64,000 nt of DNA from Kitagawia praeruptora (GCA_037693485.1 CM075348.1:33722501-33786500), one strand, 5' to 3'. Counted from the stretch's first letter, positions 1-11,454 are shown. Made by a program: numbers and translations. Notes: a model not told the origin generated them from the sequence alone.

Positions 1-200
1 CTCTCATGCTAGCTCGGACTCAGGATCGCATCTCCACTTTCATACTATCCCGGCCTCGGGATCGCACCTCTCGGGATCGCATCTCCACTTTCATACTATC
101 CCGGCCTTGGGATCGCACCTCTCGGGATCGTATCTACATTCACATACTAGCTCAGCCTCGGGATCGCATCTACCGGGGTCGCTACCCGGGGATCGCTTCG
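1..200. repeat. Tandem repeat inside LTR
   Basis: Three to four imperfect copies of a unit built on TCGGGATCGCATCT and TTTCATACTATCCCGG follow one another. Related GAGGTCGCATG units recur near 320 and 368. They fall in the upstream part of the LTR, where promoter-proximal repeats are common. Confidence 0.6.
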
Positions 201-738
201 TCAGGCTCCCGTCAAGGGATCGCTTCGCACATAACCTCCAACGTGGGGTCACATCTACAAACAGAACAATGCTATCTCACTCTCTATTTGAAGGCTCATG
301 TCTGCACCCCTCGAGGTCGCATGAGTATCTACATACTTGGGCCCGCTTCGCATGTCTACACCCCTCGAGGTCGCATGCCAGGCCCTTGTCATCTCTATGT
401 TGGCCTTGCTAATGAGGTCTCACTATCTCTAGCACCATGATGTCCACGTCAGCCCTAAAACTGATGGGCTTGGGCCAAGGAAGCTTCTAGAAACCCTAGC
501 CCGTCTAGGTAACTTCTTCTCCAAGAACTACGTACGGCTTGATCCCTATAAATAGGGTACGTAGGCCTCTTGTTTGGATACGCCTCAGCTCACCCCTGAC
601 TATCTATCAACAAGATCAGCCACAAACAAACACCAATCTCCTCCCGTGTTCTTCGTGTTCTTAGCAAAATATCCGTATTTTGCTCCGTGATTCCAGCAAC
701 CTCCAATTTCGTGTTGTAACGAAATTCTCCCTACAACA
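1..738 (+). mobile_element. LTR, 3' part, Gypsy-like, cut by window edge
   Basis: The block ends in ACAACA at 738 and holds a core promoter with TATAAATA at 547-554 inside a context (CTTGATCCCTAT before, GGGTACGTAGGC after) shared with the LTR of element B and the solo LTR near 55.1-55.7 kb. No primer binding site follows, so this is either a downstream LTR or a solo LTR. The 5' part is outside the window. Positions 1-200 contain imperfect tandem copies of a roughly 50-base unit built on GGGATCGCATCT and CATACTATCCCGGCCT. Open frames here look fortuitous. Confidence 0.6.
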
Positions 739-947
739 ATAATTTTTTTACTCTGTAGTGTATTTAAGTAAATTAGGATCGTTTATAGAAAAAATGTGAA
801 TTATGGACAAAATTTACCTGCAAAATGCTAAATAAATAAAAAATTATGAGACAGAGTGAATACTTGCTAATCTTTTGTTAATTAATGTTTTTTTGACTTG
901 GTTTCTAATCTTTTTGAATAGAACGCACTTGCATTCATTAAGTAATA
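739..947. other. AT-rich spacer
   Basis: AT-rich sequence between the LTR end and the Stowaway MITE. I see no gene or repeat structure in it. Confidence 0.6.
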
Positions 948-1182
948 CTCCCTCCGGTCCATTATATAAGGCATTTGACTTTTCTGCACGTAATTTTAGG
1001 TTCTTTGACTATATAGCTAAAATTATTATTTTTTAATTTTTCCTTTTTTGAATAAAAATATGATACTTTAATTTTTATTTAGAAAAAGAAATTTTAAAAA
1101 ATAATAAGTTTAGCTATGTAGTCAAAACACCTAAAGTTACGTGCAGAAAAGTCAAATGCCTTATATAATGGACCGGAGGGAG
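948..1182. mobile_element. Stowaway MITE (Tc1/mariner type)
   Basis: The element starts CTCCCTCCGGTCC and ends GGACCGGAGGGAG, and is flanked by TA on both sides (946-947, 1183-1184). The arms pair almost fully: TATAAGGCATTTGACTTTTC is mirrored near the other end. The 235-base length, terminal motif and TA target duplication are diagnostic of plant Stowaway elements. No coding capacity. Confidence 0.93.
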
Positions 1183-1484
1183 TATCGAAATCCAGTATAT
1201 GAATAAAGAAATCAAGTGGAGTAACATACCACTTCCCTATATCTGATATAGAATAGCAAGCTTTTGTTAACACGTGCGCCATATCGCAAATCGATAAACA
1301 AACTTAACTAGCACGGAATTTATGTGCTTCAATAAGTGAACACAATCTAATACTGTAGTACCAAAGAATATTTCTCCTCATTTTACATTGCAGGCAACAG
1401 CAAGGGACTTGAGTCCATTTCAAAGATGCAATGATCATATTTAAGATCTGTTATTCATGACATAGATTTCGCTTCTCTTAGTTG
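1183..1484. other. Spacer without recognisable content
   Basis: No open frame, repeat or RNA motif that I can support. It may be the decayed 3' end of the adjacent LINE, but nothing in it shows that. Confidence 0.5.
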
Positions 1485-2030
1485 CTACGAACCTTCCATC
1501 TTTCTGCATCTTGCTCCTGCGAATCGACCCTGTGAATCTCGGATAACACTACCAATCCCAATGCTACCGTCTTGAAATATTACAACATCGACATTAATCT
1601 TCAACCATCTCACTGCTGGTTTACTCCAGATTCGAGCACCTACGTCCCCCTGTGATCACCTACCATTCACATTTACTTGACCTTCCTTCCAGTCCTTGAG
1701 CAAATTGGTGGTTGCAGCCCGCACACCAAACATAGAACCATTAGCCTTTTTCCAAACCCACTTGTTACGTCTATTCCATATACTTCAGCAAAGCATGCCA
1801 ATAAGTAAACTCTATTCTCTTGTGCACACATCAAACGCTTTAAGAAAAACCAAAAAAGCTGTATCATGTGATGAATTCTGAACGAGATGATGCATCCCCT
1901 CATTCATACTATTTTTGCAAAGTCACATGAAAACAGTACATGAGTATCAGTTTCTAATGCACTATGACACCATGGGCATCGTGCATCAATAGTAACTTGT
2001 TTCAGAACCAGAGCATGAGCAGTAGGTATG
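1485..2030 (-). pseudogene. LINE remnant, C-terminal part (zf-RVT and RNase H)
   Basis: Read on the minus strand, the part nearest 2000 encodes a CPWCHSALETDTHVLFSCDF zinc-binding segment, the reverse-transcriptase zinc-binding (zf-RVT) domain of plant non-LTR elements. It is followed by an IWNRRNKWVWKKA linker and, at about 1490-1630, an RNase H-like piece (VRWLKINVDV, then GIGSVIRDSQGRF). Stops and frame changes break it, so it is a fossil. The missing upstream half of the zinc-binding domain lies at 30373-30640, on the other side of a 28 kb nested insertion. The LINE is therefore the oldest layer of the nest. Confidence 0.8.
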
Positions 2031-2264
2031 TGTTGGTTTTTTTTAATATGAGAGGGAGATATATATAATATTGGATGGAAACTTATTCTTTTATTTACTT
2101 TTATTTATCATAGGCTCTTTATATAGAGCAAATACAAGACAACGTGCATGATTAGTGCCACATGTATAGCTTAATCAATTACAAACATTTTTACAATCAA
2201 TCAACATTAAAACAAAATCATCTAATTAATATTTCAGTTACAATTTTGAATTATAATTCCAACA
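2031..2264 (-). repeat. Element D 3' LTR
   Basis: Begins TGTTGG and ends CCAACA, and aligns along its whole length with 30148-30372, sharing GAGAGGGAGATATATATAAT and CGTGCATGATTAGT. There are many substitutions and small indels (234 versus 225 bases), so this is an old insertion. Confidence 0.85.
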
Positions 2265-2428
2265 CTCCCTCTTGATTCAAAATTGTAAAATTTATTAAAA
2301 AATTTCAAACGACGATGTACATTCCATCATCACCCAAACATGTAGCACTTCTCTTCACAACCATGGAGCATTTCTCTCCATAAACATGTCTTGATGCACT
2401 TCTCATCAATTCCATATTGATGCACTTC

Positions 2429-2994
2429 TTACCAACTTACACATTTGGAGCACCTCTTTCCAAAATCAAAACAAATATTATTCGTCAACTGGTTGACACT
2501 TTCTTCAATTTTGTTTCTACAATACTTTTGCACATGTCCAAACTTTTTGCTTTTAAAGCATTGAGGCTTTTCCTTATGCCAACAATCCTTTTCTTCATGC
2601 CCGTTCTTCTTGCAATGACCACACGTAGTAAATATAATTTTCTCTTTTGAAGTTTTGGTTAAAAAAGCTCCTTCAACCGCATCTTCAGTTTCCTTGTTTC
2701 TCATTACTTTTCTTTGTTCCTGGACTTGCAAATAATAAATTAGCTCGGATAAACCTAATCACTTATATCCTTTTAATCTTTAAGAAATGAAAGTTTTGCC
2801 TTAAATCTTAAAGGCAAACTCATAAACAGCTTCTCTACAACTTTGCTATCGGGTAGATCCTCACCCATTAGCCGTATTTTGTTGACCATAACCATCAATT
2901 TGTCATAATAATCTTGTATGTTGTCTGTTTCTTTCATGGTTAAAATCTCAAAATTCCTTTTGTGATTTAAGACTTGCATCTTCTTTGCTCTTGC
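2429..2994 (-). pseudogene. Element D gag, C-terminal segment with zinc knuckles
   Basis: Minus strand. The stretch 2773-2994 carries the second half of the UBN2-type gag (IQDYYDKLMVMVNKIRLMGE, then KLFMSLPLRF). It ends in a stop at 2773. A different frame (2429-2731) carries two CCHC-like knuckles: CGHCKKNGHEEKDC and CFKSKKFGHVQKYC, the second lacking one cysteine. At least one frameshift and one stop separate the parts. Nothing resembling pol follows before the LTR at 2264. Confidence 0.8.
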
Positions 2995-2999
2995 ATTAC
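2995..2999. repeat. Target-site duplication ATTAC, left copy
   Basis: Identical to 29770-29774. The five bases lie immediately outside the TG...CA ends of element C, the length expected for Copia integrase. Confidence 0.9.
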
Positions 3000-4296
3000 T
3001 GTTGAGTATTGAATACGATAAAAGAATACAGAGGGGGGGTGAATGGATTCTTGAACTTTTCTTTGGCTAGAGTCTATGTAGCAAATAAGTGTTTGTGTGT
3101 GCAGAAGTGAAGGTGCGGATAAAGAACAACACAAGACACAGTATCACTTTAATCTAATGTATTATTAGATAAAGGTTGCTACAATCTGTGAATACAAATG
3201 ATAGTATTCTCAGCTTCGTTTTTCTCAGAGAGATACAGCTTGTAGTGTATGAAAAACTTGACTCACAAAGTTACAAAGTTAATGACTAAGGAAGTGAGGA
3301 TGTATCCTTATAGAACATGGATACAACCTACTTACTCCAAATAAGGTAGCTGAACAAATTACTTTCTAGTCTGTCTATCCTATTTGAGTAAGCATACAAA
3401 CGGTTATAGATTTGACTTTGTAAAGCCTGTTCAGATCCACTTCTTTAGCCCCTTGTCTCTTCTATATCTCTCCAAGCTTCCTTGTAGGCTTTCCAGAGCA
3501 CGTTACAGATTGTGGTCCATAAAGTGCATTGGCTTGTTGCAGGTTTCTGACTTTTACAATTTCTTCAGTATTTTGTCTCCAAGAATGTATTCGAGAAGTG
3601 ACTAAGTAGGTGATTCGAGAACTTGAATTGACTTGATCGATAACTCTGAGTTCTCGAACACTGTTATATTGACATATCGAATTACTTCTCGAATAGCTCA
3701 TTTCTTCAGGATTCCTTGAGTTATCGAATAGAACACTTGACTTGTCGAATCCTTGAGATATCGAATAGCTTTCTGAGTCCTTGAGACATCGAATGGAACT
3801 TTGACTTATTGACTCCTTGAGAACTCGAATAATACTTTGACTTGTTGACTTCCTGAGTTCTCGAATAGAGTACATAGACATATCGAATCTCTGAGATATC
3901 GAATGAGATATCGAACAGTGTATTCAGAGATATCAAATAGTGTCTTGAGATATCGAATCCCTGACTTCTCGAATGCTGGACTTATCGAATAGACAAATAT
4001 ACTTCTCGAATTGGTACTTAGGCAAATTCTTCATTTCTTCAAATCCCAACTGTGATTATTTGACAGTCTTTATCTTCTTGCTTGAGGCATGAACCTTGGA
4101 ACTTCTTTCAAGCATTATTCTAGACTCTATAAGTACAGTTACACAACTAGGATTTGATGCCTACTACAAGTACAATACAAACAAAAACTCTACAAGTAGA
4201 GGTTCCCTCAGTTAAGAGGTCATGTAAGTAATGCAAAGCATTACAAACAATTAGGCTTGTTATTAGATGTATACAGGCATGCCTCTATAACTAACA
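3000..4296 (-). repeat. Element C 3' LTR
   Basis: Starts TGTTGAGTATTG and ends CTAACA. It pairs with 28499-29769, differing by scattered substitutions and a deletion of about 20 bases in the other copy near 28750. Between about 3585 and 4010 it holds a dense array of TCGA-centred motifs (TTCTCGAA, ATATCGAAT). Open frames inside it are by-products of the repeats. Confidence 0.92.
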
Positions 4297-4310
4297 ATCT
4301 CCCCCAAATT
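4297..4310 (-). other. Element C polypurine tract
   Basis: The minus strand reads ATTTGGGGGAGAT immediately upstream of the 3' LTR, the expected position and composition for plus-strand priming. Confidence 0.8.
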
Positions 4311-4446
4311 GTGAGTGAGACCCTTAGTCACAATTTCATGTCTGATAACAAGCCTAACATAAATAAAGATAAAACTTTAACAATACAGGTATGTAGATTG
4401 ATTGAAGAAGGTACACAGAAGTGTTCTTACAAGTTATGAGAACCTA

Positions 4447-6652
4447 CTAGCCATATCCTTTTGGATTCATCTCTTGAGCTTTGGCTTGCAGATTCTCATT
4501 TTTCATCTTCTCTTCAGCTTCTTTGGCTTTCTTCTTTGAATTTTCCTCCATGGCAAGAATAATGTCTTCCATTACAGTGAGTTCTTCAATTAGAGGGGAG
4601 CCTGATAAATCCTTAAGTACTTCATTCAGCTGTTTCTCAGAATAGGAACTGATGTAGTCCATTCTAATCTTTACATTTCTACCATATTTCTTGTACTCAA
4701 TGATGTAAGGATTAAACTTGACTCTACACAGACCCATAGCTCTCAATTCATCAGCCTTAGTTTCCATTGCAGCAAACTCCTCCTCCCTTTTCTTTAATAG
4801 CTCCTCACTGTTCTTTCTTATTTCTCCTAGGTTGAGCCCTCTCTGGAGTTTCACCAGTTGCTATAAAAGATCTGAGAATGTGCAGTGCTTCAATTTCTTC
4901 AGCATTTCTGATTCCAACCTTCTTCTGTAGTTGATCAATGATAGCAATGACCAGTCTGTGATTTCGAGAAGTGAGATCATGGGGAATGACCAATTGCTTG
5001 ATGTCTTCAATTTTGGTGCCAGACTAATAGATGATTGTCCATGACTTCTTGATCACTTCTGGCAGCCTTGAAGGTTGGCCATTCCTCAAATCATCAAACA
5101 GACTTTTGTTGTTCTCATTTCTCTTCTCAATAAGCTCAAGTATGGCATCTATCTCTAAGTGTTTTAGGGCTTGTAGAGTCTTGTATGTTAGATGCCATAT
5201 CTTTGATTTAGATATCATCACTATCTCCTTGAACCATAGATTATTGACTTTCTTGGGGATGACAGTGATGTAGTCAATCTGCTCCTTCAACTCCCTCAGA
5301 TAGAACTGAGTGTCACCAGCCTGTTCCCTTGTGGCTTTCAGAAACTCCAAGAAGGCTTTATCATGATAAACATTTGAGTTAGCAACTTCTTGTAGCTTGG
5401 CCTCAGTAATTACTTTGACTTCTATAGGCTTGGCACTTTCAGATATGGAGGATGGAGGTTTGTCAGATGGCATACTCCCTGCAACCACTGTGGTTGTGAT
5501 AGATTGTTTCTGGCCACCAGGAGTAATGACATGCACAGTTGGTAGAGTAACAACTGGCAGTGAGGTAGGAGGCTCATCAACCTTTGTTTTTCCTTTGCCT
5601 GGCACATGAGTTGGAGATTTATTTGCCCTTTGGTGATCACCCTCTCTTAACTTTATCCCTTTTTCCTTGGGTTTCTCCCCCTTAGTATTTGAATTCCTTG
5701 TCCTCTTTTCCCCCTTAGGCTTGTTGTCAGGCACAGAGGCTTTAGAAGTGACCTTTGGGGTGGAAGATGCTTCAGGGAGAGAAAGACCCATATGCTTCAT
5801 CATAGCATCCAACATAGATTGTTGATGCAGAAGAACATCAGCTGTGGTGGTTGCTTGAGTGTCCAACTGATCATTGAGAAGTGTAACCTTGTCTGTAAGA
5901 TGAGCATTGGACTTAGTGAGAGTGGCCACCTCCTTTTCAAGAGTATCCACCTTAGTGAATAGCTCATGTGCCCTGAAACCAGAGAGTGATTAATCCTTGA
6001 GTCTTTGGACTTCATACTTGGTCATGTCATGAATAGGGACCTCAGTCACTAGCATGTCTCCATAAAGATTTTTGAACATTGTCCTCAGCATGGCAGTGGA
6101 TTCTGTAGTCTGATCAGATAGAACCTGAAATTGATGCCCCCAGACCTGTGACAGAATCTTTTAGAAGAGCCAAACCATTGTCCATCTTGGTGCATGTAGA
6201 CTTGCATTCCAGAATGTCCTTGATGACTGACTCCAACTGGGGAAATTTGGAGAGGAATTCTCTTTTGACTTCATTGACTTGGTGGATTGTGGCTGCAACT
6301 ACTTCATTCATTTCTGATTGCAGGCCTTTACCAAGAAAGTGTGCAGCCTTCAAGATCCCCTTGTAGATGTCATTGACAGCCTCATACACATCACTGGGAG
6401 TTAGAGATTTGGCATTGGACCCCAGTGAAGTGATGTATTCTTCCCTTAGATGTTGGAGGCCTTCTGAGAGAGGTACAGAGTATTTGCCTTGCAGCCAAGC
6501 ATCCACATTACCATCTCTTGCAGATTCATCTGCTATTTTCTGTTGTTGCTGCTCTACATCTTCTTTGTGGCATAGCAAGATGGCTTCATAGTCAGAATTG
6601 GGTAGGTTTGAGGTGACCAAATTTTGGGCAATCTTTACAAACTCAGGAATCT
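4447..6652 (-). pseudogene. Element C third ORF, C-terminal part, frameshifted
   Basis: Continuation of the ORF3 frame beyond element A. 6652-6114 continues in phase (EFVKIAQNLVTSN and a helical segment), then stops. 5950-5024 in another frame gives a heptad-like MDTLEKEVATLTKSNAHL coiled coil and a Lys/Pro-rich stretch. 4993-4805 and 4854-4447 carry further helical, Glu/Lys-rich sequence ending MNPKGYG. At least three frame breaks are visible. No database family is evident to me from the residues alone. Confidence 0.65.
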
Positions 6653-7976
6653 TGATAGAGTATATTTTTATATATATTCTAGATGATTTTATTCTCATAT
6701 TTATTGTGTTTTGCATTGATTTGGATTTTTATTTAATAGATTTTATTGTTTTATTGTAGGAAATAAAGAATTCATGACTTGGAAGAATTTGGAGCAAAAA
6801 GAGCTATTTTGGAGATAAAATAGGAGAAAATTTGTATTATTGGGCTACACGGGCTGTGCTACACTGTTTTGGCCATATCTTGAGTTCCAGAAGTCAGAAT
6901 TTGACGATCTTACTGTCCACGCGAAGCTTGTGGAATTATCTTTAATTCAGAGGTGGTCCAATAAGCAAAATTCAGTTGGAAGAGCCCCGAAACAGAGGAG
7001 TAAATATAGTTACGAATTTTAATTAAGGAATCCTATTCAGTTATGGAATCCTACTTGTAATTTATTTAGAGTATTAAAATACTTTTATTGGGCAAGACTT
7101 TTATAGCCTATATAAACACATCTAGGGTATTATTTTAAGGGTATTCATAACCTATTTTCATTACTATTCATATTTTTAGATCTAGAACTATTTTAGAGAT
7201 AGACTTTTGAGAGAAAAAGGAGAGAATCAATTGGAGAAGAAGATTGAAGGAAGGAGCGAATGGATTCGTCCGGAGTTCAAGACACTTCAAGATTTGTATT
7301 CATTGTTCTTAAATTCTAAACTCATGATTTGTGGTTTTTTATATATATACTTGTTTTGTTCAATTATGAGTAGTTAATTCCTTTTATACAAGAGTTGGGT
7401 AGTATTCGTTGATTTATCGAGTTTGTTTGATTTCTCTTGCTATTGTTAATCTGTCATTGAGAGCTTAATTTAATTAGAAGAGTAGCTAAATTTTGATTGA
7501 ATCCATAGGGATTATAACAAATCGGGAGAAGAGTTGTAATTCTAGTACATGACATGATAGACACAATTTAATTATTGAATCGGGAGATTAATAAAGGAAT
7601 TGTGAAACTGTTAATCCTTGGTTTTAATAGTTTATGATTATACTTTGATTGACCATGGAAGTGGCGATTAGAGGATGATTGTAGGCATTATGAATTAACT
7701 TGGGAGAGGAATTTATAAAATTTAGAAGGATTGTTTTTAACAAACAAGAGACACAAATTAGACATTCTTGGTAGTCAATTGAAGAACCCCAAATCTTGGA
7801 TTATTTTCTCTCATCGTTATTATATAGTTTTTATTTGTTTATTAGTTTAATTTAGTTAATAATCATAATCACCAATCTATTCTTCCACACTTCTGAATTG
7901 CAAGAGATAAAAGACTTGAGATTGACATTGATATCAGTCCTTCCCTGTGAACGAACACATAAAAATACTACTAACA
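6653..7976 (+). repeat. Element A 5' LTR
   Basis: Starts TGATAGAG and ends CTAACA. The TATA box TATATAAA at 7109-7116 lies in a TATAGCC-TATATAAACAC context. It differs from 18473-20145 by roughly a dozen substitutions that I can count (about 1 percent) apart from the MITE. Confidence 0.93.
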
Positions 7977-7979
7977 AAT

Positions 7980-7996
7980 TGGCGCCGCTGCCGGGG
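7980..7996 (+). other. Element A primer binding site
   Basis: TGGCGCCGCTGCCGGGG follows the 5' LTR after a three-base gap. It resembles the Athila site described as complementary to tRNA-Asp, TGGCGCCGTTGCCGGGG, with one change. Confidence 0.85.
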
Positions 7997-8057
7997 AAGG
8001 CAACAATGTTGAGTTTGAGTTAATTGTTTTTTGTAGTTTGGATTTTATCTTTGTATA
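7997..8057 (+). other. Element A leader, left fragment
   Basis: Short untranslated leader between the primer binding site and the insertion point of element B. It resumes at 14721. Confidence 0.7.
8053..8057. repeat. Target-site duplication GTATA, left copy
   Basis: Identical to 14721-14725, immediately outside element B. Confidence 0.93.
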
Positions 8058-8843
8058 TGTTGTGCCCAAAATATCCATGGGCTAGATTTAGGCCCATTAG
8101 GCTTAAGGATCCAATCCGTATGAGTAATATGGGTTATGATTGAGGTCCCTTAAGTTAAATGGGGCTAAATAGCATGTGAAATGGATCTAAACAGGTTCAG
8201 GTTCCCGAAGAGACAGGTTCCCGAAAGACAGCTTCCTGTAGACAGCTTCCCGAGAAACAGGTTCCTGCAGACAGGTTCCTGAGAGACAGCTTCCTGTACG
8301 AGAACAGATTTATTCCAGCAGATTTATAGTACGATAAAGCCTCCTATTCTTTAGGAGCAAGTCATGAACATCAACTCCTTATTGGAATGTATTCCTTGGG
8401 CGCAGATGATCCTTGAATACATCTAATAGGACGAGAACTTGTAAACATACTCCTAGTCGGACTAGAACTCGAGTTCTATTCGACTTAGGTCGCCTATTCG
8501 TGGCTGAAATCTGGAGAAAAGGAGTTCCCCACGAATTAGGAATCTAGTTTATTGCCGCCTAACCAGACTTCTAGTCTAAAAAGAACTACGTGAACTTGAT
8601 CCCTATATAAGCAAGGGTACGTAGGCACCTTGAGAACACGGTTGCAAGCCTCACAATACACCTACGAGATTCTTGAGAACGCACGACACAAGCCTCAAGG
8701 GAATTCGTGAGATTCTTGTAAACGCTCTCGAGCTCAGTTCAACCCCTACAAAAAACCTCCATTCTCCATAGATTAGTTGATCGTTAGCCTTTACAACTCA
8801 CCATAAACCTCTCAAAAGTTGTTACGATATCCACTCATCAACA
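8058..8843 (+). repeat. Element B 5' LTR
   Basis: Begins TGTTGTGCCC and ends ATCAACA. TATATAA lies at 8604-8610. The stretch 8195-8300 is built from short repeats of CAGGTTCC(C/T)GA and CAGCTTCCTGTA. Confidence 0.95.
8604..8610 (+). promoter_or_regulatory. Element B LTR TATA box
   Basis: TATATAA sits between CTTGATCCC and GGGTACGTAGGC, the same context as in the LTRs at 547 and 55458. The duplicate in the 3' LTR is at 14481-14487. Transcription probably starts about 30 bases downstream, near 8635-8640. Confidence 0.7.
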
Positions 8844-8844
8844 T

Positions 8845-8862
8845 TGGCGCTAGAAGGAGGGG
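8845..8862 (+). other. Element B primer binding site
   Basis: TGGCGCTAGAAGGAGGGG begins one base after the LTR. It is a typical position and opening (TGGCGC) for Gypsy elements. The exact tRNA cannot be named from memory. Confidence 0.75.
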
Positions 8863-8889
8863 CAGAGTTATCATCTTAAGAGTGGAAAG

Positions 8890-10341
8890 ATGGCAGGCAG
8901 TTCTAATAGCGAAGCAACACAATCTGTAGAGAAAAATCAAACCCCGAAAGCGAAGAAGATTACTCCTGCTGACGTCCTAGAGCATCTAAAGTCGATTGAA
9001 GAAAGGCTTACAACCCTCGAACAAATAACACCGAAGAAGAAGAAGAAGTCGAAGTTAGCAACTGGTAAGAAGGGTAAAAAAGCTAAGATTAATCCCAAGC
9101 AGTTAGGCGTCGATGAAGGAGAACGTGAAGAAAAGGCTGAGGAGGAGATCGAAGACCCAAAGAAAGATACTGAAGGTGAAGAAGATGGTGAAACGAAGGA
9201 TAAACAACCTCCTGTTAAGGAACCTTCCATCGAGATAATTAAAGATGATTCAAGTTCAGTCGAGATCGCGAACGATTCGTGTATAGCAGATTCATAGGAA
9301 GCCGATGATAAAAATAAGGAAGCAAAGGACGGTGGAGCTGGTGATTTGAATGCTGAAGACATCAAGAAGATTCTAGTGAAACTCAAGGAAGAAAAGCAGT
9401 CAATAACAGGTACGATGACCTCATCTCCATTCACCAAGAAGGTTAGAAAATCCCTGTTACCTAAATCCTATCGTATGTCAAACGAGTTTAAATTTGATGG
9501 CACTACGGATCCTGTGGAGTATCTGGGTCGTTTCAATACAGAGATGGATGTTTATCAAGTTAAGAAGCCAACAAGGTGTAGATTATTGGCTGCAACCCTT
9601 TATGGTGGAGCTCATCAGTGGTTTAAGAGGTTACCATCAGATTCTATAAATTCCTGGGAGAATATGGGGAAACTCTTCGTTACTCAGTTTAGAGCTTCCA
9701 TCACTTTTGCACCCCCAACCAATACCTTGGCCAACATCAAACAGAGAGCAGATGAGACCTTGACAGAGTACCTCAAACGTTTCGATGCAGAGGTTCCTAG
9801 AGTTAAGAAAGCTCCTGACGAGGTCATTATGAGCTTCCTAATTGCTGGAGTAAGAGCTGGTTCAGACTTCTGGAAGGAGCTACAAGTACGTGAACCTGGT
9901 ACACTAGCTGAATTCTATAAACAAGCTGAACTATATAAATGTGTGGAAGAATCCTTGTTGAAGTTGAGAGAAACAGAAGATCTTGGAGATGAAGCTAGTC
10001 ACAAAGGAAGCAAGCGAGAGAGGTCTCCAAGCCCGCAAGCATATGTTATTGGGGATCGAGCTTCCTCCAAAAGAAGTAAAGCAAATTTGAAGACAAAGTG
10101 CGATAGTTATACCTCTTTGGTTGCTCCAGTGGACCACATCTTCACGGTTTATGGGAAAGAAGGAATATTTGTAAAGCCTGCACCTTTACCAATAGAAGCA
10201 AGGAAAGATCTAAAGAAATATTGTGACTTCCATGAGGATAATTGCCATGATACTTCCGAATGCAGAGCATTGAAAGACCAAATTGAGGAATTGATTGAAG
10301 CCGGGAAGCTCGCGGAGTGGATAGCTCGAGGTGACCAGTAG
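8890..10341 (+). CDS. Element B gag, one in-frame TAG
   Basis: One 484-codon frame from the ATG at 8890 to the TAG at 10339, interrupted only by a TAG at 9295-9297. The first 135 residues are Lys/Glu-rich and probably disordered (TPKKKKKSKLATGKKGKKAK). The Retrotrans_gag domain follows (FDGTTDPVEYLGRFNTEMDV, then GGAHQWFKRLP, WENMGKLFVTQFR and LTEYLKRF). A cysteine-histidine cluster CDFHEDNCHDTSEC lies near the C-terminus, in place of a classic CCHC knuckle. Gag forms the particle that packages element RNA. With LTRs this young, the stop is either a fresh mutation or is bypassed by readthrough or reinitiation. The sequence cannot decide between these. Confidence 0.88.
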
Positions 10342-11450
10342 TTGAAAGTTTGAGAGCTTCCTTAAAGTATAGTTGAGAGACCTTTATTTATATATGTATT
10401 TCCTTCTTAGAACTGGGGGGTAGTGCATGTATACCTTCCTAGCAAGTAAACCTATTTCTTTCGAGTAGTTTTCAACGAAATTATGAGTAGTTCTTTTCCT
10501 TGTATTACGTCATACATGAGCTTATATTTAGCTTGTAAAACAAGGAACATACCTCATTCAATTCAGTGACCTGCGAGAAATACCTCACAAGTAATTTCTT
10601 TAAGTATCTCTTGTTTCTTACAATGAGTTAGCTCGCGTAAGCTTAGAGGTACTGTATTGGGATATTTGTATAGAGGTTCATTCTCAGCATGTTTCGTAAG
10701 AAGATAAAGAAGAAAGGAGAAGACATGTTAAAGCTACAAGCAAGAATGATGTGAAGAGGTTATAGTATTTATTCGAGCGTTAAAGAAAATTCGACATAGT
10801 TGAAGATTTTGATGAAGAGTAGCTACAAGAATCTGATAGAGCAGTTTGAAGAAAATACACAGTACTCAACTTCCTGGATGAATATTCAATGACTTGTTAG
10901 AGATTAACGAAGAATTGTGAAGCTTCTCGGAGTTAGTTCTTCATCAAAGACAAGCTTCCCTGAAGAACTGGGGGGTAGTATAATTACTATTGGACATGGT
11001 AAATTGAAGATTTCAAACTTTTGAGAATTCAGGTCCAGGAACTGATTTGGTCCAGGAACCTCACGATCAGTTCCATGAAGCTCACAATTTGGTCTAGGAA
11101 CCTCACGATCAGGTCCAAGAAGCTCACAATTTGGTTCAAGAACCTTACGGATTGATTTAGTTGAGCATCTTGAAGAACAGCACGCTTACATCATGAACAC
11201 GTCAATGAGTTTTCAAATCTTAGCGAAGGTTTCCACTTCACATCTGATCAGTCTACAGAAAGATCCAGGTGATACCTCTCCTTTTATGCTTACATATTCG
11301 TAGAAAACCTCCCAGCTTCCAGGTTCATTAACATTTGTTAGAAGCCAATTGTTAGTTTCTGATTAGCAGCTTCTTGCATGAAGTTTCCAGCCAGCCGATA
11401 CCTGAATAGAAGAAAGTGTGCTTACAGCAAGAGCTCCATGCCTGTATAGG
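10342..11450 (+). other. Element B non-coding region after gag
   Basis: No pol domain in any frame. A purine-rich GAACTGGGGGGTAGT motif occurs at 10410-10424 and again at 10964-10978, resembling the polypurine tract before the 3' LTR. The stretch 11030-11160 repeats CTCACGATCAG/CTCACAATTTGGT units. Confidence 0.6.
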
Positions 11451-11454
11451 ATTA

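Noticed and set aside
6..440. Open frame of 144 codons at the left edge
   Set aside because: It runs through tandem repeats of a non-coding LTR, and its translation only mirrors the repeat.
3462..3881. Minus-strand open frame, duplicated at 28937-29356
   Set aside because: Both copies lie in the LTRs of element C. The Ser/Arg-rich translation comes from the TCGA motif array.
3585..4010. Regularly spaced repeats that could be taken for a CRISPR array
   Set aside because: Units are short, degenerate words in a plant LTR without uniform spacers, in a nuclear genome.
6840..7022. Identical 60-residue frames at 6840 and 18660
   Set aside because: Conserved only because they are the same position in the two LTRs of element A. 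Upstream of the TATA box and not gene-like.
8937..9437. 166-residue minus-strand frame
   Set aside because: Antisense shadow of the Lys/Glu-rich gag N-terminus of element B.
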